Assembly (NCBI GenBank): GCA_045612565.1
Contig: JAZKZG010000163.1
Coordinates: 1-21,590, forward strand
Source of the DNA: RGIG9041 sp045612565
GTDB taxonomy: Bacteria > Bacillota > Clostridia > Oscillospirales > QAKW01
DNA length: 21,590 bases
Direction: 5' to 3'
A model generated the notes under the pieces. It saw nothing but the letters and a program-made list of their open reading frames with translations. It was not told the DNA's origin and made no database searches. A program made the translations under genes and the position numbers. Below are positions 6,502 through 12,887 of this stretch, one piece after another (position 1 is the first letter of the stretch; the number at the start of each line of letters is the position of its first letter).

Positions 6502-7599
6502 ATGAACGATTATACATTAATATTTGCAGAAAACTTAAAAAACAGACGAAAAGAACTCGGACTTACTCAAAAAGAACTTGCTGAAACTTTAGGTTATACC
6601 GAAAAATCTGTAAGCAAATGGGAAACCAGCAAAGCGATTGCGCCGTCTTCGGTCTTGCCACAGCTTGCAAGTTGTTTAAGATGTGATATTAACACTTTGT
6701 TTTCTAAGCCAACCAATCCCGAATATTTTTTAGGTATTGACGGTGGCGGAACTAAAACCGCATTTTTATTGTGTGATAAAAAAGGTAAAACCGTTAGCGA
6801 AACAATCCTCGGCCCTTGCAATCCCGTTGACATAGGTATTGACAGCGCAATAAAGATACTGGAAAGCGGAATAAACACTGTGTGCAAAAATATTCCACAT
6901 TCAAAAATTTCTGTATACGCAGGAATTGCGGGCGGAATTACAGGTAACAACCAAGAAATGATAGGAGTGTTTTTGCAAAGTTGCGGATTTTTGAAATATG
7001 CAAACGGAAGCGACGCTTTAAATGCTGTATCACTTGCACTTGGGAATAAAAACGGAACTGCAATCATTATGGGTACAGGCATAATTGCATTTTCACAAAT
7101 TAACGGCGAAATCATCCGCAGAGGCGGTTACGGATATCTATTTGAAGAAGGCGGAAGTGCTTTTGCAATTGGCAGAGATGCAATAATCGCGGCTATAAAA
7201 GACGAAGAAACAGGAAATAGCCAGACAGAGATTACCAAACTTATAAAGTCAAAGTTTAATTGTTTAAGCATTACCGAGCAGGTATCATATTTTTATGATG
7301 TTGGCAAAAAAGGAATTGCGGAGTTGTCCCCTCTTGTGTTTGAAGCATATAAAAGCGGTGACAGCGTTGCAAAAGATATCATTGAAAAGAATATGGATGC
7401 GGTTGCACATCTTATTGAATCAACACCAAAAACCGATGAAAAAATACAGAACATTGTTATTGTGGGCGGTATTGTAAATCAGAAAGACATTGTTTTACCG
7501 ATAATTTACAAAAAACTCAAAAACCCACAAAAATATCACATTGAAACAAACAGCAAAGCTCCTGTACTGGGTGCACTTGCAATTGCAAGAAAAATATAA
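6502..7599 (+). CDS. XRE-type HTH fused to BadF/MurK-like amino-sugar kinase
   Basis: A 365-residue two-domain protein. Residues 7-66 form a Cro/CI-type helix-turn-helix (GLTQKELAETLGYTEKSVSKWE). After a linker of about eight residues, residues 75-365 form a BadF/BadG/BcrA/BcrD-type kinase: phosphate-1 loop DGGGTKT (80-86), probable catalytic base Asp171 in SDALNA, phosphate-2 loop GTG (191-193), GGYGYLFEEGGSAFAIGRDA (208-227) and adenosine motif VIVGGIV. The family includes GlcNAc kinases and clostridial MurK, which phosphorylates MurNAc and GlcNAc at O6. With murQ next, MurNAc kinase is the best guess. The fused DNA-binding domain suggests that the enzyme also senses its sugar and regulates the operon, in the way ROK proteins do with a different fold. 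GAGG precedes the ATG by five bases. Domains are certain; substrate and regulation are inferred. Confidence 0.88.
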   Translation: MNDYTLIFAENLKNRRKELGLTQKELAETLGYTEKSVSKWETSKAIAPSSVLPQLASCLRCDINTLFSKPTNPEYFLGIDGGGTKTAFLLCDKKGKTVSETILGPCNPVDIGIDSAIKILESGINTVCKNIPHSKISVYAGIAGGITGNNQEMIGVFLQSCGFLKYANGSDALNAVSLALGNKNGTAIIMGTGIIAFSQINGEIIRRGGYGYLFEEGGSAFAIGRDAIIAAIKDEETGNSQTEITKLIKSKFNCLSITEQVSYFYDVGKKGIAELSPLVFEAYKSGDSVAKDIIEKNMDAVAHLIESTPKTDEKIQNIVIVGGIVNQKDIVLPIIYKKLKNPQKYHIETNSKAPVLGALAIARKI

Positions 7600-7618
7600 G
7601 AATAAATGGAGAAATAAT

Positions 7619-8440
7619 ATGCTTAAAACAGAAATGAGAAATAAGGCTACAAAACACATTGACACAATGTCAACACGTGATATGGTAGAAATTATACAAA
7701 AAGAAAATATAAATTCTGTAAACGCTATCAACAGTGAACTTGAGAACATTGCAAAAGTTATTGATAACATATCCGAACGGATGAAAAAAGGCGGACGCCT
7801 ATTTTATGTCGGTTGCGGAACATCTGGAAGGCTTGGGGTTTTAGACGCATCGGAATGTCCGCCGACATATGGAGTATCATCCGACCTTGTTGTTGGAATT
7901 ATTGCAGGCGGAGATTATGCACTACGCAATGCAACAGAAGGAACCGAGGACAATTTTGAACTCGGTGTAAGTGATCTTGAAAAATATAATATAAACAAAA
8001 ACGACAGCGTGATAGGAATATCAGCGGCAGGCGGTGCAAAATATGTCCTAGGTGCTTTTGACCACGCAAAAAGAAAAGGTGCTTTTACGGCGTGCATTAC
8101 TTCAAATAAAGACACTCCACTCGAAAAGGCATCTGACATTGCAATATGTCCCGATACCGCGGCAGAGGTTGTTACAGGATCGACACGAATGAAGGCAGGA
8201 ACTGCACAAAAGATGATTTTGAATATGATTTCTACCTCAGTTATGATTAAGCAGGGATATGTATATGAAAATCTTATGATAAATCTTAAACCGTCTAATG
8301 AAAAACTAAAAAACAGAATGATATCTATTGTTAAAGATATTACGGCTACAGATGAAAAAACGGCACTCGAATTGCTTGAAAGCAACGATTTTGTTATAAG
8401 AAAGGCAATCGAAAGTTATGAAAACCGTAGCAGAGGTTAA
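7619..8440 (+). CDS. murQ: N-acetylmuramic acid 6-phosphate etherase MurQ
   Basis: A 273-residue SIS-domain lyase that cleaves the lactyl ether of MurNAc-6-P to give GlcNAc-6-P and D-lactate in the cytoplasm. Diagnostic motifs are VGCGTSGRLGVLDASECPP (64-82) and GSTRMKAGTAQKM (187-199). Glu79 and Glu110 match the spacing of the two catalytic glutamates of E. coli MurQ. The ATG at 7619 follows GGAG by seven bases; an in-frame ATG at 7541 lies inside the kinase gene and is rejected. Most MurQ proteins have about 295-305 residues. This one appears to lack the second of two C-terminal helical repeats, ending soon after LELLESNDFVIRKAIE. It lies 19 bases after the kinase gene and overlaps the next gene by 23 bases. 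Confidence 0.95.
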   Translation: MLKTEMRNKATKHIDTMSTRDMVEIIQKENINSVNAINSELENIAKVIDNISERMKKGGRLFYVGCGTSGRLGVLDASECPPTYGVSSDLVVGIIAGGDYALRNATEGTEDNFELGVSDLEKYNINKNDSVIGISAAGGAKYVLGAFDHAKRKGAFTACITSNKDTPLEKASDIAICPDTAAEVVTGSTRMKAGTAQKMILNMISTSVMIKQGYVYENLMINLKPSNEKLKNRMISIVKDITATDEKTALELLESNDFVIRKAIESYENRSRG

Positions 8441-10085
8441 AAATAAAAACAGCGGTCAGATTTTGTATGTAAATGGCAAAGCCGTCAGCCGACTTTCTTA
8501 TATGGTATATTACACCGAAAAAGCGTGTTTTGACGACTTTGCAAAAGCGGGATACAATCTGTTTTCGATACCTGTATTTTTTGGTACAAACACTATATCC
8601 GAGGCAACCCATATACCGCCAATTTCCAAAGGGATTTTTGATACAGATACACCGGATTACAGTGAATTTGATAAAAATGTAAAGGCAATTACCGACGTGT
8701 GTCCTGATGCGTATATACTGCCGAGAGTTAATGTTTCGCCCAGCAGAGAATGGGAAATTTTGCATCCCGACGAGTTAAATGATACAGGTCGCGAACCGTT
8801 TATGGAATGCAGACGATTTTGTTTTGCATCGGATATATGGGCAGATGAAGTTAAACGAACACTTAAATTATTCAATCAGCATATCGAAAATATGCCGTAT
8901 GCAAAAAATATAATAGGCTACCATCTTGCCACAGGACAGACAGAAGAATGGATGGCTTTTGACGTAAAAGGGTCACGTGGAAAACGTTCACATGAAAAAT
9001 TTGAAAAGAGCGGTCTTGAAAAAAACGAGGTCAACTATTACCGATTTTTGTCGGATATAATCGCAGACAGGATTTGTGAGTTTTCTAAATACATTAAAGA
9101 ACTTACCGATGGCCGCCTGCTTACAGGTGCATTTTACGGGTACACATTTGAACTTTTAAAGCGCGGCAAAGGGCATTATTCGTTAAATCGTGTACTTGAC
9201 TGTCCGGATGTTGATTTTTTGTGTTCACCCATTTCTTACGCAAACTCAAGAAAAGAAGGACGCGACCACGGGTATATTGTGCCGATATCAAGCATACAAA
9301 ATGCAGGAAAACTGTATTTTGCCGAAAACGACACACGCACACATCTGTCACAGCCACCCAATGATTTACCGCATTACAACAGCCCTGTATGGTATGGTCC
9401 CGATTGCGAAACAACAATTAACATTATGAAAATGCATTTTGCAAAAGCAATTACACGTGGACACTCGTCTTGGTGGTTTGATATGTGGGGAGGTTGGTTT
9501 AAAGACAAAAAATATATGTCACTTTTACAAAAAATGCAAAATATTTCTGTTGAAAGTCTTGAAATGAGTATGAAAAGCGTGGCTGAGGTTGCGGTATTTG
9601 TAGATGAGAATTCAATATTTAATTTAGAGGACAGTGACCCCGCATACAAAAACGTCGTTTATGACATAAGAGAGGCTTTGGGTAAAGCGGCGGTGCCATA
9701 TGACATATATCTTGCAAGTGATTTTAATAAAGTAAAAGACAATTACAAGGCGATAATTTCGCTTATCCCCTATCCCACTGATCTGTCAAAACAAATAACA
9801 GGGGATGCACTTTTGGAAGTAACAAAAGATAACTTTAACATTACCGTTGATGAGTTGAGAGAGTTTTATAGAAATGCAGGAGTGCATATTTACTGTGAAA
9901 AGCAAGCAGTAATTTATGCAAATGAAAGTTATTTGTTTTTCCATTCGACAGAAGACGGCGAGTATTCGATTGAATTACCAAGCGACAAAAAACTTTTCGA
10001 AGTGTTTTTGGAACAGGAATATGACAGTAGTTTATTCAAGTGTGCTAAAGGCACAAGCAAACTATACAAAATAAAAGCAGAGTGA
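8418..10085 (+). CDS. GH42-like glycoside hydrolase, cytoplasmic
   Basis: A 555-residue protein with no signal peptide. Residues about 17-385 look like a TIM-barrel of glycoside hydrolase clan A: an NGK start strand, YYTEKACFDDFAKAGYN, a probable acid/base in TEEW (Glu176 or Glu177), a probable nucleophile Glu303 in FAENDTRTHL, and SWWFDMWGGWF (351-361). Residues about 390-470 (VAEVAVFVDE, PYDIYLASDF) resemble the Rossmann-like trimerisation domain of GH42 beta-galactosidases. The acid/base is not preceded by Asn, as it would be in canonical GH42, so catalytic assignments are tentative. The start overlaps murQ by 23 bases and has only a weak ribosome binding site, which suggests translational coupling. 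Being beside murQ, it may act on an imported amino-sugar disaccharide, but the substrate is unknown. Confidence 0.75.
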   Translation: MKTVAEVKNKNSGQILYVNGKAVSRLSYMVYYTEKACFDDFAKAGYNLFSIPVFFGTNTISEATHIPPISKGIFDTDTPDYSEFDKNVKAITDVCPDAYILPRVNVSPSREWEILHPDELNDTGREPFMECRRFCFASDIWADEVKRTLKLFNQHIENMPYAKNIIGYHLATGQTEEWMAFDVKGSRGKRSHEKFEKSGLEKNEVNYYRFLSDIIADRICEFSKYIKELTDGRLLTGAFYGYTFELLKRGKGHYSLNRVLDCPDVDFLCSPISYANSRKEGRDHGYIVPISSIQNAGKLYFAENDTRTHLSQPPNDLPHYNSPVWYGPDCETTINIMKMHFAKAITRGHSSWWFDMWGGWFKDKKYMSLLQKMQNISVESLEMSMKSVAEVAVFVDENSIFNLEDSDPAYKNVVYDIREALGKAAVPYDIYLASDFNKVKDNYKAIISLIPYPTDLSKQITGDALLEVTKDNFNITVDELREFYRNAGVHIYCEKQAVIYANESYLFFHSTEDGEYSIELPSDKKLFEVFLEQEYDSSLFKCAKGTSKLYKIKAE

Positions 10086-10108
10086 TTTTTCACTCTGCTT
10101 TATTTTTT
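10074..10108. terminator. Bidirectional terminator between the glycoside hydrolase gene and rodA
   Basis: A 12-pair perfect stem (10074-10085 with 10090-10101) with a TTTT loop and T-runs on both strands. It overlaps the stop codons of both convergent genes. Confidence 0.88.
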
Positions 10109-11215
10109 GAAAAATCCGACACAGTTATGTGACGAGGCGGACATTACAAGTCCCATAAGACACATACTCGCAACCATCGATGAACCTCCATAACTGAAAA
10201 ACGGCAATGTTATACCGATAACAGGTAAAAGTCCAAGACACATTCCTATGTTCTCAGCCGCTTGGAACAAAAGCACTGCTCCAACACCGACACATATCAG
10301 CATATCACCCATATCGCGACATTTTTTGGCGGTAATAAAAACACGGAGTATAAGCAACACCAAAAGCAAAATAATTGCAATATTTCCAACAAAGCCAAGT
10401 TCTTCACCTGCAACGGAAAAAATAAAATCTGTTTGCTTTTCGGGAAGAACGCTGTATTGTGTCTGTATACCTTTATACAGTCCCGAACCCATAAGTCCGC
10501 CGGAACCAAGGGCAATTTTACTTTGAATGGTATGATAGCCAAATCCGAGTGGGTCAAGTGACGGGTCATAAACCGCAAGAATTCGCATCTGTTGATAGTG
10601 AGCAAGTTTGCTGAATGCAAACGGCGTTGCCGCCGCAACAAATACCCCGCTCACAATAAAATAGAGTGCGTGAAGCCCCGCGGCATACATCATAAGCACA
10701 AAAATGAAAGTAAACACAAGAGCGGTCCCAAGGTCACCTTCCATAAGCACAAGTACAAATATTATACCAAAATGCAAACAAAGTGGAATTATTGCACGCG
10801 GATGGTTTATGTACCCATGTACACGTTTTAGATGTGAAGCAAAAGTAAGAATAAATCCCACCTTTACAAACTCCGACGGTTGAATACTTATAGGACCGAT
10901 TATTATCCAGTTTTTATTACCAAGCACTTCTTTGCCGATAATAAGGGTAAGAACCAAAGCAAATATACAAAGTCCATAGATTATAAGCGGAAAGCGGATG
11001 AGGTTTTCGGTATCTAAAAAAAGCAAAACAAGAATTGCAAGAAGACCTATTATCATTGCCGCACTCTGAACAATCACTAATTTGTTTGTACCAAAACTAT
11101 CAGTTGCTGAAGAAATAAGCGAAATACCAAAAAGAGAAGAGCCAACACAAAGTAAAAAAATAAGTATGTCTATTTTTTGCACAACGTCCCAAATAAACAT
11201 AAACACCTTTTTCAT
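10100..11215 (-). CDS. rodA: RodA/FtsW-family peptidoglycan glycosyltransferase
   Basis: A 371-residue SEDS-family membrane protein with about ten transmembrane segments. Hallmarks are IQPSEFVKVG (111-120), MEGDLGTAL (158-165), the large extracellular loop with GYHTIQSKIALGSGGLMG, PEKQTDFIF with the essential Asp263, and LPFFSYGGSSM near the C-terminus. It polymerises lipid II into glycan strands, normally with a class B PBP, during cell elongation. Length and the PEKQTDFIFSVAGEELG phrase fit RodA better than FtsW or SpoVE, but the family is hard to split by eye. AAAGGAGG precedes the ATG. It is a single-gene unit divergent from the tsaE operon; no PBP or mre gene is adjacent. Confidence 0.88.
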   Translation of the reverse strand: MKKVFMFIWDVVQKIDILIFLLCVGSSLFGISLISSATDSFGTNKLVIVQSAAMIIGLLAILVLLFLDTENLIRFPLIIYGLCIFALVLTLIIGKEVLGNKNWIIIGPISIQPSEFVKVGFILTFASHLKRVHGYINHPRAIIPLCLHFGIIFVLVLMEGDLGTALVFTFIFVLMMYAAGLHALYFIVSGVFVAAATPFAFSKLAHYQQMRILAVYDPSLDPLGFGYHTIQSKIALGSGGLMGSGLYKGIQTQYSVLPEKQTDFIFSVAGEELGFVGNIAIILLLVLLILRVFITAKKCRDMGDMLICVGVGAVLLFQAAENIGMCLGLLPVIGITLPFFSYGGSSMVASMCLMGLVMSASSHNCVGFFKK

Positions 11216-11248
11216 AGGTTTTACCCTCCTTTACAGTTAATTATTAAC

Positions 11249-11277
11249 ATTATATATAAATAGTAAACAAAATACAA
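11249..11277 (-). promoter_or_regulatory. rodA promoter
   Basis: Minus-strand -35 TTGTAT (11277-11272) and -10 TATAAT (11254-11249) with a 17-base spacer, about 33 bases before the rodA start codon. Confidence 0.72.
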
Positions 11278-11285
11278 GAGTTAAC

Positions 11286-11314
11286 TTGAAAAGATGAAAA
11301 TGTGATGCTATAAT
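11286..11314 (+). promoter_or_regulatory. Promoter of the tsaE-ftsH operon
   Basis: -35 TTGAAA (11286-11291), 17-base spacer, extended -10 TGCTATAAT (11306-11314). The predicted start near 11321 falls on a 12-base palindrome ATAATGCATTAT (11317-11328). No other promoter this good was noticed before ftsH. Confidence 0.85.
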
Positions 11315-11345
11315 ATATAATGCATTATTATATAATGGAGAAAAT

Positions 11346-11756
11346 ATGGAAAAGATTTTAACAAGTCTTGCCGACACCGAAGCTGTTGCAAAACAACTTG
11401 CTGACAAGTTGACCTGCCCCAAGGTAATTGCGTTTACAGGTGAACTCGGTGCAGGTAAAACAACATTTATTAAATATCTGTGCAAACACCTTGGTTTTGA
11501 CGGTGAGGTTACAAGTCCTACCTTTACAATAATGAATTGTTACGAAGGCCGTTTTCCCATCTATCACTACGATATGTACAGAATATTCGGTGCCGATGCC
11601 CTCTATGACATTGGTTATTATGATTATGAGGATAGCGGAATTTCACTTATTGAATGGAGCGAAAATGTGCGTGACGGACTTGAGGGAGATATAATCACAA
11701 TCGACCTCAAATACCACGGTGACAACAGAATTATTACTATTTCGGAGAACATATAA
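11346..11756 (+). CDS. tsaE: tRNA t6A biosynthesis ATPase TsaE
   Basis: A 136-residue P-loop protein with Walker A GELGAGKTT (32-40), the switch TSPTFT (56-61), HYDMYR (74-79) and LIEWSE (101-106). These are all diagnostic of TsaE. It works with TsaB and TsaD to transfer the threonylcarbamoyl group to A37 of ANN-decoding tRNAs in the cytoplasm; its ATPase cycle resets the complex. GGAG lies five bases before the ATG. It is the first gene of the nine-gene operon, and its stop codon overlaps the tsaB start by one base (TAATG). Confidence 0.96.
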   Translation: MEKILTSLADTEAVAKQLADKLTCPKVIAFTGELGAGKTTFIKYLCKHLGFDGEVTSPTFTIMNCYEGRFPIYHYDMYRIFGADALYDIGYYDYEDSGISLIEWSENVRDGLEGDIITIDLKYHGDNRIITISENI

Positions 11757-12445
11757 TGAAACTTTTAAGCATTGATGCCTCAGGAAAAACTGCCGCCTGC
11801 AGTGTTATGCAGGATGAGGTATTAATTTCAAAACGCTTTTGCGCCTCGGGGCTTACTCACTCACAAACACTTTTGCCAATGATATGCGAAATGCTTTCGG
11901 ATGCAGAAATCGATATAAAAGATATTGACGAATTTGCACTGACAGTGGGACCAGGGTCATTCACAGGACTAAGAATAGGCGCAGCTACCGTTATGGGTCT
12001 TGCCGGCGACAGAAAATGCAGATGCGTATCTACGCTTGATGCTATCGCACACAATTTTGGAGATAAAACAACAATCGTTATTCCTGCGCTTGATGCAAGA
12101 CGCGCTCAAGTTTATACAGCTGTATTCAAATGCGAAAGCGGAAATGTGACACGCCTCGAACAAGACTCGGCAAAATCTGTTGAAGAAACGCTGAAAATAG
12201 TTAAACACTATTCCAAAGATAACACCGTCTATATTGCAGGTGACGGTGCATATCTTTTTAAAGAATTAATAAGCGGAATTTCAAATGTTGAAATAGCAAA
12301 AGACGAACTTTTATATCCGCAAGGAGAATCAATAGCAAGGGCGGCACAAAACACTGTACCGCTAAAAGCAAAAAATATAAAACTCTGCTATCTGAGATTA
12401 TCACAGGCAGAAAGAGAATTAAAGGAGAAACAGAAAAATGATTAG
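11756..12445 (+). CDS. tsaB: tRNA t6A biosynthesis protein TsaB
   Basis: A 229-residue ASKHA-fold protein with the N-terminal LSIDASG strand, THSQTLLPM (34-42) and the hallmark GPGSFTGLRIG (65-75). TsaB is the non-catalytic partner that holds TsaD and TsaE together in the t6A complex. Length is normal for the family. It overlaps tsaE by one base and rpiB by eight. In many Firmicutes rimI and tsaD follow; neither is here, so tsaD must lie elsewhere in the genome. Confidence 0.95.
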   Translation: MKLLSIDASGKTAACSVMQDEVLISKRFCASGLTHSQTLLPMICEMLSDAEIDIKDIDEFALTVGPGSFTGLRIGAATVMGLAGDRKCRCVSTLDAIAHNFGDKTTIVIPALDARRAQVYTAVFKCESGNVTRLEQDSAKSVEETLKIVKHYSKDNTVYIAGDGAYLFKELISGISNVEIAKDELLYPQGESIARAAQNTVPLKAKNIKLCYLRLSQAERELKEKQKND

Positions 12446-12884
12446 TATTGGATGCGACAAAGCAGGTACACCGTTTGTTGAAAGATTTTGCAACGAACTC
12501 AAAGAAAAAAATATTGAGTATACTGTTTTATTTGATGGAAAACAGGACGGCTGTGACTATACAGACGCCGCTTTTGCGGTTGCTGAAAGTGTAGCTTCAA
12601 AACAAAGTGAACTCGGAATACTTATTTGCGGTACAGGCATTGGTATGAGCATTGCGGCAAATAAAATAAACGGTGTTCGCGCCGCTGTTTGCGGAGATAC
12701 ATTCTCGGCAAAAATGACACGCGTACATAATGACGCAAATATTCTTTGTCTTGGTGCAAGAGTTATCGGTGAAGAACTTGCAGTGGAAATTTTAAATGCG
12801 TTTTTGTCGGCAGAATTTGAAAAAGGCGGCAGACACGAACGCCGCGTGAATAAAATAATAGATGCCGAAAACGGAATTTTTTAA
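12438..12884 (+). CDS. rpiB: Ribose-5-phosphate isomerase B (RpiB/LacAB family)
   Basis: A 148-residue RpiB-type isomerase that interconverts ribose-5-P and ribulose-5-P. Conserved parts include LGILICGTGIGMSIAANK with catalytic Cys64, RVHNDAN with His97, and GGRHERRV with phosphate-binding arginines 132 and 136. Two N-terminal motifs are altered: the usual G-[SC]-D-H-[AV]-G reads GCDKAG, with Lys8 at the conserved His, and the usual DYPxYA reads DYTDAA. Either the enzyme tolerates this or its substrate has shifted to another sugar phosphate. GGAG lies 11 bases before the ATG; the gene overlaps tsaB by eight bases and ends four bases before gdpP. Confidence 0.9.
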   Translation: MISIGCDKAGTPFVERFCNELKEKNIEYTVLFDGKQDGCDYTDAAFAVAESVASKQSELGILICGTGIGMSIAANKINGVRAAVCGDTFSAKMTRVHNDANILCLGARVIGEELAVEILNAFLSAEFEKGGRHERRVNKIIDAENGIF

Positions 12885-12887
12885 TAT

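Noticed and set aside
6594..7115. Long antisense open frame of 173 codons inside the HTH-kinase gene
   Set aside because: It lies wholly opposite a gene with clear motifs, has no ribosome binding site that stands out, and its product is a hydrophobic, low-complexity sequence typical of antisense frames.
7541..7618. Upstream in-frame ATG extending murQ by 26 residues
   Set aside because: It would lie inside the kinase gene without a ribosome binding site; ATG 7619 has GGAG at ideal spacing and matches the family N-terminus.
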